Shown here: positions 1 through 9,084 of the stretch, piece by piece
How positions within the stretch are numbered: position 1 is the stretch's first letter
How the letters are laid out: every line of letters begins with the position of its first letter
From: an uncultured Paracoccaceae bacterium
GTDB lineage: Bacteria > Pseudomonadota > Alphaproteobacteria > Rhodobacterales > Rhodobacteraceae
Assembly: GCA_947496605.1 (NCBI GenBank)
Contig: CANMDF010000001.1
Coordinates: 434,001 to 498,000, forward strand
Length of the DNA stretch: 64,000 nt
Direction of reading: 5' to 3'
Translations under genes and position numbers: made by a program
The notes under the pieces: model-generated
Database searches by the model: none
What the model was told of the DNA's origin: nothing
The model's input: the letters and a program-made list of their open reading frames with translations, nothing else

Positions 1-1690
1 TCGTCACCGGTGTTGTCAAACGCACGGCTTCGTCGGTGCCAGAGGCGCGGACGTTGGTCAGCTTTTTCCCTTTCAGCGGGTTCACCTCAAGATCATTTTC
101 GCGGCTATGTTCGCCGATGATCATGCCTTGATAAATCGCTTCCTGTGCGCCGATGAACATCTTGCCACGGTCTTCGAGGTTCCACAGAGCAAAGGCCACG
201 GAGGATCCGTTTTCCATCGAGATGAGAACACCCTGACGGCGGCCTTCGATCTTGCCTTTGTAAGGAGTCGTGCCGTGGAACAAACGGTTCAACACGCCAG
301 ACCCGCGTGTATCCGTCAGGAATTCACCGTGATAGCCGATCAGACCCCGCGACGGTACATGGGCGATGATGCGCGTTTTACCAGCACCCGCGGGTTTCAT
401 CTCGGTCAGCTCGCCTTTGCGCGGGCCTGTCAGTTTTTCAACAACCGACCCTGTGTATTCGTCATCCACGTCGATTGTGACCTCTTCAACAGGTTCATGG
501 CGGACGCCGTCGACTTCGGTGAAAATGACCTGCGGGCGCGAGATTGACAGCTCGAACCCTTCGCGGCGCATGTTTTCGATCAAAACGCCCATTTGCAATT
601 CGCCGCGGCCAGACACTTCAAACGCGTCGCCGCCGGGTGTGTCAGCGATCTTGATCGCGACGTTCACTTCGGCTTCTTTCATCAAGCGGTCGCGGATCAC
701 TCGGGATTGCACCTTCTTGCCATCCTTACCAGCCAGCGGGCTGTCGTTGATGCCAAAAGTCACGGTGATGGTTGGTGGGTCAATCGGCTGGGCCGGAATA
801 GGTTCGTCCACGGCCACATCGCAGATTGTGTCCGCAACAGTGGCTTTGGTCATGCCCGCGAGTGTCACGATGTCGCCTGCCTCGGCCGCATCAATGGCTG
901 TTTGGGACAGACCGCGAAAGGCCAATACTTTGGAGACGCGGAACTGTTCGATCTTGTCGCCTTCGCGCGACAGCGCTTTGACGGTATCGCCAGCTTTCAA
1001 CGTGCCGGATTCAACACGGCCCGTCAGAATGCGGCCAATGAATGGATCGGCGGACAAAGTGGTCGCCAGCATGCGGAACGGCTCATCCTTGTGGGCGATC
1101 TGCGCTGGAGCAGGGACGTGCGCTACGATCAAATCGAACAGCGCGTCAAGGTTTTCGCGTGGACCATCCAATGTCTCATCACACCAGCCAGACCGACCAG
1201 ATGCGAACATAGTTGGAAAATCAAGCTGGTCGTCATTGGCTTCAAGTGCTGCAAACAAATCAAAGCAATCATCAACCGCGCGGTCAGGTTCGCCATCGGG
1301 CTTGTCGACTTTGTTCACCACGACAATTGGGTTCAGGCCCAAAGCCAAGGCTTTCGATGTCACGAATTTTGTCTGCGGCATCGGACCTTCAGCGGCATCA
1401 ACCAGCAGCACAACACCGTCCACCATGGATAAGATGCGTTCAACCTCGCCTCCGAAATCGGCGTGGCCGGGGGTATCAACGATGTTGATACGCGTACCTT
1501 TCCATTCAACAGACGTACATTTCGCCAGAATAGTAATACCGCGTTCGCGCTCGATGTCGTTGCTGTCCATGGCACGTTCTTGGGTCGCCTCATTCTCGCG
1601 GTAGATACCGGATTGTTTGAGGAGTTCATCAACAAGTGTCGTCTTGCCGTGGTCAACGTGCGCGATGATCGCGATATTGCGGATATCCAT
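1..1690 (-). CDS. typA: Ribosome-associated translational GTPase TypA/BipA (C-terminus beyond window)
   Basis: EF-G-like GTPase that binds ribosomes and acts in ribosome assembly and stress adaptation. Reading leftward from an ATG at 1690, the protein starts [19 protein letters not shown]. The G1 loop is HVDHGKTTL, the G2 region is RERGIT, the G3 is [10 protein letters not shown] and the G4 is NKVD. About 563 codons are inside the window, and family members are near 605 residues, so only the last 40 or so are missing. The long plus-strand open frames over this region are antisense shadows. A purine-rich AAAGG lies a few bases upstream of the start. Identification is firm; only the 3' end is unseen. 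Confidence 0.96.
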   Translation of the reverse strand, partial: MDIRNIAIIAHVDHGKTTLVDELLKQSGIYRENEATQERAMDSNDIERERGITILAKCTSVEWKGTRINIVDTPGHADFGGEVERILSMVDGVVLLVDAAEGPMPQTKFVTSKALALGLNPIVVVNKVDKPDGEPDRAVDDCFDLFAALEANDDQLDFPTMFASGRSGWCDETLDGPRENLDALFDLIVAHVPAPAQIAHKDEPFRMLATTLSADPFIGRILTGRVESGTLKAGDTVKALSREGDKIEQFRVSKVLAFRGLSQTAIDAAEAGDIVTLAGMTKATVADTICDVAVDEPIPAQPIDPPTITVTFGINDSPLAGKDGKKVQSRVIRDRLMKEAEVNVAIKIADTPGGDAFEVSGRGELQMGVLIENMRREGFELSISRPQVIFTEVDGVRHEPVEEVTIDVDDEYTGSVVEKLTGPRKGELTEMKPAGAGKTRIIAHVPSRGLIGYHGEFLTDTRGSGVLNRLFHGTTPYKGKIEGRRQGVLISMENGSSVAFALWNLEDRGKMFIGAQEAIYQGMIIGEHSRENDLEVNPLKGKKLTNVRASGTDEAVRLTTPVT

Positions 1691-1751
1691 TGGATCAGCC
1701 TTTATGGGTAAGTTGCCGCGCGGATAACGCGCATGCGCTGCAATGGCTAGC

Positions 1752-1804
1752 CCTAATCTGATCTGCGTGCTGCGATTGCAAAAACCGCGTGACGTCAGAT
1801 TAGG
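1752..1804. repeat. 10-bp perfect inverted repeat between typA and the DUF4328 gene
   Basis: CCTAATCTGA (1752-1761) is mirrored by TCAGATTAGG (1795-1804) across a 33-base loop. The right arm includes the stop codon of the DUF4328 gene. There is no T-run, so it is not a classical terminator. It could be a transcript-end hairpin or a protein-binding dyad. Confidence 0.5.
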
Positions 1805-2432
1805 CGAAAACCTCGGCTGGGTTATGTTCTGCCGTCGCTAATCTGCGAATGATCTTGGCAAACAGGTAGCAAGGGATCAACCACAAGAACCCTGACACGA
1901 TGAAGCCTTGGTTATATGTGATGTAGTCTGGCAGATTATTGGGTTCAGATTGATTGGTCATGAAGCCATCATAAAAATTCATCCCGACCCAGCAGACCCA
2001 CCACAGTGACAACAAATTCGGGGTTCCGGTATCTGACGGTATGAGCCGTGCCCAAGTTTGTTTCATCGCGGTAAATGGCATCCAGAGATTGGCAAATGGC
2101 ACAAAGTACCACCCAACGGCCCAACCGGGCCGGATGGCCTCTGGGTCAAAGTGGATGGCGGCGGCATTCCGGCTGGCCAGATACAGAAAGCGGCCGTTGA
2201 TGGCGAAGGCGACAACCAGAACGATGAGAAAGCAGATCGCTGTCAATGCCACAACACTATCGCTTTGCTCCAAAGCAGTCAGGTCTGCACTGCCATCAAT
2301 GAACTGCCGGATCACGGTGTTTTGGTACATGTGAACGGCCGAATAAATGCATTGCGTCACGGCGAATGCGCCCGTAGCCCAGATGGCGCGTCGCCCGGGC
2401 TTTGTGAGGTCGGTAAAGATATAGGTGCTCAT
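1800..2432 (-). CDS. DUF4328 family multi-pass membrane protein
   Basis: About 210 residues with four hydrophobic segments. The stretch GWAVGWYFVPFANLWMPF followed by MKQTWA is characteristic of DUF4328, a bacterial membrane family of unknown function. The start is taken at the ATG at 2432 (MSTYIFTDL), because the residues before it look non-coding and a GGAACACC sequence precedes this codon. It sits alone between typA and icd, in the same orientation as both. No function can be assigned. Confidence 0.8.
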   Translation of the reverse strand: MSTYIFTDLTKPGRRAIWATGAFAVTQCIYSAVHMYQNTVIRQFIDGSADLTALEQSDSVVALTAICFLIVLVVAFAINGRFLYLASRNAAAIHFDPEAIRPGWAVGWYFVPFANLWMPFTAMKQTWARLIPSDTGTPNLLSLWWVCWVGMNFYDGFMTNQSEPNNLPDYITYNQGFIVSGFLWLIPCYLFAKIIRRLATAEHNPAEVFA

Positions 2433-2479
2433 CGTGGTGTTCCATGCGTGTCGGTTTGCATCGCACAAAACAATGAAAT

Positions 2480-2505
2480 GCGGCAGCCCTATGACGGGCT
2501 GCCGC
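2480..2505 (-). terminator. Rho-independent terminator downstream of icd
   Basis: A perfect 10-bp stem (GCGGCAGCCC / GGGCTGCCGC, 6-base loop) lies just past the icd stop. Read on the minus strand it is followed by a T-rich tract, as expected for an intrinsic terminator of icd. Confidence 0.85.
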
Positions 2506-2525
2506 TGTAGTCCAAAAATTGTCCG

Positions 2526-3734
2526 CTACATCGCTTTGTTGAGGTTCTCGTCGATCTTCTCAAGGAACCCCATAGTTGTCAGCCAGCCCTGATCCGGGCC
2601 CACCAGCAAGGCAAGGTCTTTCGTCATAAATCCGCTTTCCACTGTATCAACGATGACTTTCTCCAAAGTCTCAGAGAAATTCATCAGCTGCGCGTTGTCG
2701 TCCAGTTTCGCGCGATGCTTAAGCCCGCCGGTCCAGGCAAAGATTGAGGCGATGGAATTGGTTGAGGTCGCTTGCCCCTCTTGGTGCTGGCGATAGTGGC
2801 GGGTCACGGTGCCGTGCGCGGCCTCAGCCTCGACGATCTTGCCATCGGGCGTCATCAACTGGCTGGTCATCAAGCCAAGAGAGCCAAAGCCCTGTGCGAC
2901 CGTATCGGACTGCACATCACCGTCGTAGTTTTTACAGGCCCAAACGAATTTACCCGACCACTTCATCGCGGATGCAACCATGTCATCAATCAAACGGTGC
3001 TGATATTCGATCCCCGCTTCATCGAACTTGTCTTTGAACTCTGCGTCAAAAATCTCTTGGAAAAGGTCCTTAAAACGGCCGTCATAGGCTTTGAGGATCG
3101 TGTTCTTTGTCGATAGGTAGACCGGCCAGCCAAGGTTCAGTCCATAGTTAAATGACGCTCGTGCAAAGTCGATGATCGACGCATCGAGGTTATACATGCC
3201 CATGGCCACGCCAGCAGCGGGGCTGTCAAACACCTCTTTTTCGATGACCGTGCCGTCTTCACCAACGAATTTCATCGTCAACTTACCGGGGCCGGGCATC
3301 AGGAAGTCAGTCGCTTTATATTGGTCGCCAAACGCGTGACGCCCGATCACAATCGGGTCGGTCCAACCGGGTACAAGGCGGGGGACGTTCTTGCAGATAA
3401 TCGGGGCGCGAAACACCACGCCGCCCAAAATATTGCGGATCGTGCCATTGGGCGAGCGCCACATTTCTTTCAGGCCAAACTCTTCGACCCGCTGTTCATC
3501 TGGTGTGATCGTCGCGCATTTCACACCGACACCTATCTCTTTGATCTTCTCGGCGGCATCGATTGTGATTTGGTCGTTGGTCTCATCGCGAACTTCCATC
3601 GCAAGATCGTAGTAGAGCAGGTCCAGATCCAGATAGGGCAAGATTAACTTGTCTTTGATGAAGTGCCACATGATGCGGGTCATTTCATCACCGTCGAGCT
3701 CAACGATGGGGTTTTCTACCTTGATCTTGGACAT
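2526..3734 (-). CDS. icd: Isocitrate dehydrogenase (NADP-dependent)
   Basis: Oxidative decarboxylation of isocitrate to 2-oxoglutarate in the TCA cycle. The 402-residue length and sequence match the homodimeric NADP-IDH type found in alphaproteobacteria and eukaryotes. Visible landmarks are the N-terminal [13 protein letters not shown], the substrate-loop region [12 protein letters not shown], and [14 protein letters not shown]. The ATG at 3734 is preceded by AAGGAGAG at good spacing. It appears monocistronic: a tRNA lies upstream on the same strand and a strong terminator downstream. Confidence 0.97.
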   Translation of the reverse strand: MSKIKVENPIVELDGDEMTRIMWHFIKDKLILPYLDLDLLYYDLAMEVRDETNDQITIDAAEKIKEIGVGVKCATITPDEQRVEEFGLKEMWRSPNGTIRNILGGVVFRAPIICKNVPRLVPGWTDPIVIGRHAFGDQYKATDFLMPGPGKLTMKFVGEDGTVIEKEVFDSPAAGVAMGMYNLDASIIDFARASFNYGLNLGWPVYLSTKNTILKAYDGRFKDLFQEIFDAEFKDKFDEAGIEYQHRLIDDMVASAMKWSGKFVWACKNYDGDVQSDTVAQGFGSLGLMTSQLMTPDGKIVEAEAAHGTVTRHYRQHQEGQATSTNSIASIFAWTGGLKHRAKLDDNAQLMNFSETLEKVIVDTVESGFMTKDLALLVGPDQGWLTTMGFLEKIDENLNKAM

Positions 3735-3832
3735 GCCGTCTCTCCTTGGCGAGGGGATTCATGGATTTGGGCATAGCCTATCATACGAGCCGCGAAAAGC
3801 CCTGTATGCATTTGTATACCAAATAGGGGAAA

Positions 3833-3909
3833 TGGTAGGCCCGGCAGGACTTGAACCCGCAACCAAAGCGTTATGAGCGCTCTGCTCTAACCAATTGAGC
3901 TACAGGCCC
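3833..3909 (-). tRNA. tRNA with CAT anticodon, probably tRNA-Ile2
   Basis: A 77-base cloverleaf on the minus strand with CCA encoded. The acceptor arm is GGGCCTG / CGGGCCT, the D arm GCTC...GAGC, the anticodon loop CTCATAA, and the T arm GCGGG-TTCAAGT-CCTGC. CAT anticodons belong to initiator Met, elongator Met or lysidine-modified Ile2. There is no initiator signature. The C4-G69 and C5-G68 pairs match TilS determinants known from E. coli Ile2, so Ile2 is preferred over elongator Met. Pair 1-72 is G-U. Confidence 0.93.
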
Positions 3910-4035
3910 CCTTGTATGTTTTGGACTACCAGACGCAGACGGTGCGTCAAGACTGGAATGAAGAAGCGTGCCAATTCCTGTTCCCTTTGACTAAACGATA
4001 CGCTAACCAACCCCAAACACGACAGGAGCTGCCCA

Positions 4036-5079
4036 ATGACCAACAAAAATGGCCTGACCTATGCTGATGCAGGGGTCGATATTGATGCGGGCAATACGCT
4101 TGTTGAGCGGATCAAACCGGCGGCCAAGCGTACCGCGCGTCCCGGTGTTATGGCTGGCTTAGGCGGCTTTGGTGCGTTGTTTGATCTCAAAGGGGCAGGG
4201 TACACGGACCCTGTTCTGGTTGCGGCAACAGACGGTGTCGGCACCAAGCTGCGGATCGCGATTGATACGGGAAATGTTGATACGATCGGGATCGATCTGG
4301 TTGCGATGTGCGTGAATGACCTTGTGTGTCAGGGCGCAGAGCCATTGTTTTTCCTTGACTATTTTGCGACCGGCAAGCTGGAACTGGATCAGGCAACGCG
4401 TATCATCGAAGGCATCGCTGCAGGGTGCGAAGCATCGGGTTGTGCGTTGATTGGTGGCGAAACAGCTGAGATGCCGGGCATGTATCACGAAGGTGATTTT
4501 GATCTGGCTGGTTTTGCCGTTGGCGCGATGGAACGTGGTGCGGAATTACCTGCAGATGTGCAAGAAGGCGATGTCTTGCTTGGACTGGCCTCGGATGGTG
4601 TGCATTCAAACGGGTATTCGCTCGTGCGGCGCATCGTGGATGTGTCTGGCCTTGCGTGGGGCGATGATGCCCCTTTCACTCATGGCACGCTAGGAGCGGC
4701 CTTGCTTGCGCCGACCCGCCTTTATGTCAAACAGGCTTTGACGGCAGTCCGCGCAGGTGGTGTTCATGCATTGGCCCATATCACAGGTGGCGGTCTGACT
4801 GAAAACCTGCCGCGTGTGCTGCCTGATGGCATGGGAGCCCAAGTTGATTTGGGCGCTTGGGAATTGCCGCCGGTGTTCCGTTGGTTGGCAGAAACAGGCG
4901 GCATGGCCGAGGCTGAGTTGTTAAAGACCTTTAACGCAGGTGTTGGCATGGTTCTGGCCGTTGATGCGGGGCAAGCAGATGCTTTGACTAAATTGTTGGC
5001 GGCAAAAGGCGAAACGGTGCACCGCCTTGGCGTCGTCACGCAGGGCGAAGGCGTTCGTTACACAGGCGCGCTTTTGTGA
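4036..5079 (+). CDS. purM: Phosphoribosylformylglycinamidine cyclo-ligase (AIR synthetase)
   Basis: Converts FGAM to AIR with ATP in de novo purine synthesis. The 347 residues show the N-terminal [12 protein letters not shown], the glycine-rich [18 protein letters not shown], and [11 protein letters not shown], all typical of PurM. An AGGAGCTGCCC ribosome site precedes the ATG. Its stop overlaps the GTG start of purN (GTGA at 5076-5079), so the two are translationally coupled. Confidence 0.98.
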   Translation: MTNKNGLTYADAGVDIDAGNTLVERIKPAAKRTARPGVMAGLGGFGALFDLKGAGYTDPVLVAATDGVGTKLRIAIDTGNVDTIGIDLVAMCVNDLVCQGAEPLFFLDYFATGKLELDQATRIIEGIAAGCEASGCALIGGETAEMPGMYHEGDFDLAGFAVGAMERGAELPADVQEGDVLLGLASDGVHSNGYSLVRRIVDVSGLAWGDDAPFTHGTLGAALLAPTRLYVKQALTAVRAGGVHALAHITGGGLTENLPRVLPDGMGAQVDLGAWELPPVFRWLAETGGMAEAELLKTFNAGVGMVLAVDAGQADALTKLLAAKGETVHRLGVVTQGEGVRYTGALL

Positions 5080-5672
5080 TCAAACGGGTTGCGATCCTGA
5101 TATCTGGCGGCGGCTCTAACATGGTCGCTTTGGCGCAATCGATGCGCGGTGATCATCCGGCACGCCCTGTCCTGGTGCTTTCAAACGACCCAGATGCTGG
5201 TGGGTTGGCTAAGGCGCGTGCAATGGACATTCCGACCATGGCTATCGATCACAAGCCTTACGGCAAAGACCGTGCCGCATTTGAAGATACATTGCATCAA
5301 ACATTAGAAACAGCACGTCCAGACGTGATTTGCTTGGCCGGGTTCATGCGCATCCTGACCCCTGTTTTCACCACAAAATGGGAAGGACGGATGTTGAATA
5401 TCCATCCCTCTTTGCTGCCAAAATATAAGGGTCTGCATACTCACGCGCGTGCACTTGAAGCAGGTGATGCGACCCATGGCTGCACTGTGCACGAGGTGAC
5501 AGCAGCCTTAGACGACGGACCAATCTTGGGCCAGGCGCAAATGACCGTACAAAAGGGTGATACCCCAGACAGTTTGGCAGCCCGGCTTTTGCCGCTGGAA
5601 CATGCGCTTTACCCTGCAGTTCTGGCGCGATTTGCGGCGGGTGATCGGACGCCGGTATATTTGCAAGAATGA
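5076..5672 (+). CDS. purN: Phosphoribosylglycinamide formyltransferase (GAR transformylase)
   Basis: Transfers a formyl group from 10-formyl-THF to GAR in purine synthesis. It is 198 residues long. It shows the Rossmann start ISGGGSNM, the active-site stretch FMRILTPVF, and [16 protein letters not shown] containing the catalytic N-x-H signature. The GTG start is fixed by its 4-base overlap with purM. Confidence 0.97.
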   Translation: MIKRVAILISGGGSNMVALAQSMRGDHPARPVLVLSNDPDAGGLAKARAMDIPTMAIDHKPYGKDRAAFEDTLHQTLETARPDVICLAGFMRILTPVFTTKWEGRMLNIHPSLLPKYKGLHTHARALEAGDATHGCTVHEVTAALDDGPILGQAQMTVQKGDTPDSLAARLLPLEHALYPAVLARFAAGDRTPVYLQE

Positions 5673-5740
5673 CCCTATGCTTTCCATCCTTGGTTCAATC
5701 GCCTATCAAATTGAAAAGCCTCTGCGACTGACGGATAGAC

Positions 5741-6898
5741 ATGAAGAAAATTACAACGACCGAAGAATTGGCGGCATTCTGCCAAGAGGCTGCGAAACGC
5801 GCCTATGTCACTGTCGATACGGAATTTTTGCGTGAACGGACCTATTATTCCAAGTTGTGTCTTGTTCAGTTAGCCTACCAAGATGACAACGGAGCGGACG
5901 CCGCTTTGGTGGACCCTTTGGTTGATGGGCTGTCACTTGAGCCACTTTACGATCTGTTCAAGGACCACGGTGTTGTCAAAGTATTCCATGCCGCCCGTCA
6001 AGACCTTGAGATCTTCTATGTCGATGCAGGCGTCATACCTGAACCGTTGTTTGATACCCAAGTGGCCGCAATGGTGTGCGGTTTTGGTGAACAGGTCGGC
6101 TATGAAACGCTGGTGCGCAAAATCACAAAGTCCGACCTTGATAAATCGTCCCGCTTTACCGACTGGTCGCGCCGCCCGTTGACCGATGCCCAAGCAACAT
6201 ATGCCTTGGCTGATGTGACACACCTGCGCGATATCTATGAATACCTGTCCGAACGTCTTGCAAAATCGGGCCGCAGTAAGTGGGTTGCAGAAGAGATGGC
6301 TGTGTTGGAAGATCCCGCAACCTATCAGGCCGATCCCGATAATGCGTGGAAACGTGTTAAGACCCGCACCCAGTCTGGCAAATTCCTGGCCATCGTGCGG
6401 GAATTGGCGCGGTTCCGTGAAAGCTATGCGCAAGAACGCAACGTTCCGCGCAACCGTGTGTTCAAGGACGATGCACTGGTCGAGCTTGCATCGACAAAAC
6501 CGCAATCTGAAAAAGACCTTGGGCGTTCTCGATTGCTGCTGCGCGAGGCTCGCAAAGGTGACATCGCAGCAGGTATTTTGGCGGGCATTCAGGCGGGCAT
6601 GGCGGTGAAGCCCGACGATATGCCGAAAGTCGACAACGCACGTGCGAAACTGCAGGTGAACCCTGCATTGGCCGATATGTTACGTGTGCTTTTGAAAGCA
6701 AAGACAGACCATGCCGAAGTTGCGCCCAAGCTGATTGCGACCACCTCTGATCTTGATGCATTGGCGGCAGGTCAGCGCGATGTCGTAGCCCTCAAGGGCT
6801 GGCGGCGCGAAGTTTTTGGCAATGATGCGCTACAGCTTTGCGAAGGCCAGGTGGGTTTGGCCGTGAAAGGCCAAAAGGTTGTTATCGTCGCCCTTTGA
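5741..6898 (+). CDS. rnd: Ribonuclease D
   Basis: A 3'-5' exoribonuclease of the DEDD family that trims stable RNA precursors. It has 385 residues. Exo I is VTVDTEFLRERTYYSKLCLVQ near residues 23-43, Exo II includes FHAARQDLEIF, and Exo III is YALADVTHLRDIY. C-terminal HRDC-type helical domains follow. The ATG at 5741 (MKKITTTEEL) is the first codon giving the full exonuclease fold. It lies 68 bases after purN in the same direction. Confidence 0.95.
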   Translation: MKKITTTEELAAFCQEAAKRAYVTVDTEFLRERTYYSKLCLVQLAYQDDNGADAALVDPLVDGLSLEPLYDLFKDHGVVKVFHAARQDLEIFYVDAGVIPEPLFDTQVAAMVCGFGEQVGYETLVRKITKSDLDKSSRFTDWSRRPLTDAQATYALADVTHLRDIYEYLSERLAKSGRSKWVAEEMAVLEDPATYQADPDNAWKRVKTRTQSGKFLAIVRELARFRESYAQERNVPRNRVFKDDALVELASTKPQSEKDLGRSRLLLREARKGDIAAGILAGIQAGMAVKPDDMPKVDNARAKLQVNPALADMLRVLLKAKTDHAEVAPKLIATTSDLDALAAGQRDVVALKGWRREVFGNDALQLCEGQVGLAVKGQKVVIVAL

Positions 6899-6959
6899 AC
6901 TGGACGAAACGTGGCGGGGGACCTACATCCAAGGCAACCGCGATACCCAAGGACGATCC

Positions 6960-7370
6960 ATGGCAAACCCCGACTTTGAAGATCTCGTAGATACCTTTGA
7001 ATTTCTCGATGATTGGGAAGACCGCTATCGGCATGTGATCGATATGGGCAAAGCGATGGACCCGCTTGAGGATGCGCTGCGCGTGCCCGCAACCAAGGTT
7101 GATGGATGCGCCAGTCAGGTCTGGCTTGTGCCCAAGATTGATGGCGACACCTTCACTTTTCGCGGGGAAAGCGATGCGATGATTGTGCGCGGACTGATCG
7201 CGGTGCTTTTGGCGCTTTATAACAACCAATCGGTCAGTGAAGTCGTCAAGATTGACGCAATTGCCGAGCTGGGGCGATTGGGTCTGAATGATCATCTGTC
7301 GGCGCAACGGTCAAACGGGTTGCGGGCGATGGTTGACCGGATTCGCGAAACGGCTGCAGCTGCGGCCTAG
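6960..7370 (+). CDS. sufE: SufE cysteine-desulfurase activator
   Basis: Accepts sulfur from SufS and passes it to the Fe-S scaffold. The protein has 136 residues. The conserved cysteine is in DGCASQVWL near residue 47, the position of the SufE persulfide cysteine. The start at 6960 (MANPDFEDLVDTF) is chosen because AGGA precedes it at 7 bases and the family begins there. Its 3' end overlaps the convergent DUF1638 gene by 4 bases. No suf operon is in the window, so it is a stand-alone copy. Confidence 0.93.
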   Translation: MANPDFEDLVDTFEFLDDWEDRYRHVIDMGKAMDPLEDALRVPATKVDGCASQVWLVPKIDGDTFTFRGESDAMIVRGLIAVLLALYNNQSVSEVVKIDAIAELGRLGLNDHLSAQRSNGLRAMVDRIRETAAAAA

Positions 7371-7993
7371 GAAATCGCGGTGAGTGCAGGGGTCAGATCG
7401 CCATAGCCCGTGAACCTGCGCTCAAATTTCAACCCTAGCTTTTGGGCGCAGATTTCGGCCTTTTCGGTTAATGCAGGGTCTTGGGTTTGCGCCTGATAAA
7501 CCAGCTTTTCATAGTTCCCGAAATACATATCGCGCAGATCAGGATGGCGGTCTAACCCTAGGGGTTTCCACACAAAAGCGTCAAACTGGCGGACCAAAAA
7601 ATCGGTCAAGTAAAAGGCTGTCATCTCATCTCTGGCAGCGAATGCCGCATTGCCTTCAAAGAACGAATAGCAATGCGGGCCCGCGACCATTTCAACACCC
7701 ATTTCGACGCAAGCTGCCTGAAGCTGACCGCCGGTTCCGCAATCTGCATAGACGACAAAAAGCTGATCATAGGCATCGCGGTGGGCCGAAACGGCATCTT
7801 GGACGGCCGGCACAATGCGTTCAGGATGATTGTGTAGGATTGCAGGGAGGCATTGCAGATCAATATGATCAAGCGCATTTGCTTGCTTGATCGCAAGCAC
7901 CTCACGCGCCAAAGCACCACAAGCAATCAGCAAAACGCGTCCCTCTCCTTTGGGGGTTAGCCCGTCGTGTGTCAGGGTCGCGTCTGTTGTCAT
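7367..7993 (-). CDS. DUF1638 family protein, corrinoid-methyltransferase associated
   Basis: A 208-residue soluble protein with the DUF1638 pattern: VLLIACGALAREVL near the N-terminus, VVYADCGTGGQL in the middle and AGPHCYSFFEG after it. Biochemistry of the family is not established as far as I know. Its genes are often found beside B12-dependent methyltransferase genes, as here. The start overlaps the stop of the small membrane protein (ATGA at 7990-7993), so it belongs to the operon led by the corrinoid protein. The conserved cysteines suggest a metal or cofactor site, which is inference. Confidence 0.85.
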   Translation of the reverse strand: MTTDATLTHDGLTPKGEGRVLLIACGALAREVLAIKQANALDHIDLQCLPAILHNHPERIVPAVQDAVSAHRDAYDQLFVVYADCGTGGQLQAACVEMGVEMVAGPHCYSFFEGNAAFAARDEMTAFYLTDFLVRQFDAFVWKPLGLDRHPDLRDMYFGNYEKLVYQAQTQDPALTEKAEICAQKLGLKFERRFTGYGDLTPALTAIS

Positions 7994-8193
7994 TTCTTGT
8001 CCAATTCCTGCGCTTTGCGGTCACTGAACCATCGCCACGCAAAAGACACGCACAGTGCGATCAGGCTCAAGATAGCAAGACCCACCATCGGAGAGGTTTG
8101 AACAGTATCCAGCACAGCAAGTGCAACCGCGATTGTAGCCGCGGCTAGGGCCATAACCAGTACGAGAATAAAGATCAGTCTTTCAATTGGCAT
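7990..8193 (-). CDS. Small two-helix membrane protein
   Basis: 67 residues with two hydrophobic helices (about 5-28 and 36-54) and a charged tail ending KAQELDKK. AGGAGG lies upstream of the ATG, so it is probably translated. It lies between the corrinoid protein and DUF1638 genes and is coupled to the latter. I recognise no family. It may be a membrane tether for the methyltransferase components, which is speculation based on position. Confidence 0.7.
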   Translation of the reverse strand: MPIERLIFILVLVMALAAATIAVALAVLDTVQTSPMVGLAILSLIALCVSFAWRWFSDRKAQELDKK

Positions 8194-8243
8194 GTCGTCC
8201 TCCTGAACCCATCAGATAAGAACGCCATGCCAATTTTGTAAGA

Positions 8244-8951
8244 TCAAACCGCTGCGGCACCTTGGTTGTGTTTGCGGGCCATGAACGTCTTGGCCGTTTC
8301 AACAGCGACTGCGGCGTCACGGCAATAGGCGTCAGCGCCAATGGCTTTGCCGAACTCTTCGTTCAGCGGCGCTCCACCAACAAGCACGACATAGTCATCA
8401 CGCAGGCCTTTCTCGACCATCGTATCAATCACGACCTTCATGTAAGGCATCGTCGTGGTCAGCAGTGCGGACATCCCAAGGATATCGGGCTGTTCTGTTT
8501 CCAGCGCTTCGAGGTAGGATTCAACGGCGTTGTTGATCCCCAGATCGACGACCTCAAAACCGGCGCCTTCCATCATCATCGAGACAAGGTTTTTCCCGAT
8601 GTCATGAATGTCACCTTTGACGGTGCCAATCACCATCTTGCCGACGCGCGGAGCGCCTGTTTCTGCCAGCAATGGTTTCAGGATGAACATGCCACCCTTC
8701 ATTGCATTCGCGGCCAAAAGAACCTCGGGCACAAATAGAATACCATCGCGGAAGTCGTGACCCACGATGGTCATGCCACCCACAAGGGCCTCTGTCAGAA
8801 TGCGGTAAGGTTGCCACCCGCGGTTCAGAAGGATGTTTACACCTTCCTCAATCTCTTCCTTCATGCCGTCATAAAGGTCATCGAACATTTGCGCGACGAG
8901 GTCTTCGTCATTCAGTTCGGACAGGATGATGTCATCGTCTTCGTCGGACAT
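8244..8951 (-). CDS. Corrinoid (B12-binding) protein, probable module of a split methionine synthase
   Basis: 235 residues. An N-terminal helical B12-binding cap (about 15-100) is followed by a Rossmann-like cobalamin domain. The DxHxxG signature is GDIHDIGKN, with His116 expected to ligate cobalt, and SALLTTTMPYM and VGGAPLNEEF follow. The family includes MtbC/MtmC and the B12 module of MetH. In roseobacters methionine synthase is split into separate homocysteine-, B12- and folate-binding proteins. The homocysteine methyltransferase gene lies 1.5 kb away, so this is best read as the B12 subunit. No folate-binding or reactivation module is in the window. Confidence 0.88.
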   Translation of the reverse strand: MSDEDDDIILSELNDEDLVAQMFDDLYDGMKEEIEEGVNILLNRGWQPYRILTEALVGGMTIVGHDFRDGILFVPEVLLAANAMKGGMFILKPLLAETGAPRVGKMVIGTVKGDIHDIGKNLVSMMMEGAGFEVVDLGINNAVESYLEALETEQPDILGMSALLTTTMPYMKVVIDTMVEKGLRDDYVVLVGGAPLNEEFGKAIGADAYCRDAAVAVETAKTFMARKHNQGAAAV

Positions 8952-9028
8952 GGGCCAAGCCTTTGCAGTTGTTGTAAAACATTTGTGCGCCTGTTTGACG
9001 CAGACTACCTGCTGAATTCCGACACGTC

Positions 9029-9065
9029 CATGAACATGACCGACCTGTTGTTGATCATGTTCATG
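9029..9065. promoter_or_regulatory. 11-bp perfect dyad upstream of the corrinoid operon and radical SAM gene
   Basis: CATGAACATGA (9029-9039) and TCATGTTCATG (9055-9065) form a perfect inverted repeat with a 15-base spacer, in the divergent promoter region. Each arm is itself a near-palindrome around TGAACA/TGTTCA, as in operators of ArsR-family and similar regulators. The regulator is unknown. Confidence 0.55.
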
Positions 9066-9084
9066 AATTGTTCTAATAAAGTTT

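Noticed and set aside
366-1604. A 412-codon plus-strand open frame
   Set aside because: It lies antisense to typA, whose GTPase motifs are unmistakable on the other strand. The plus-strand product is Ser-rich low-complexity with no domain.
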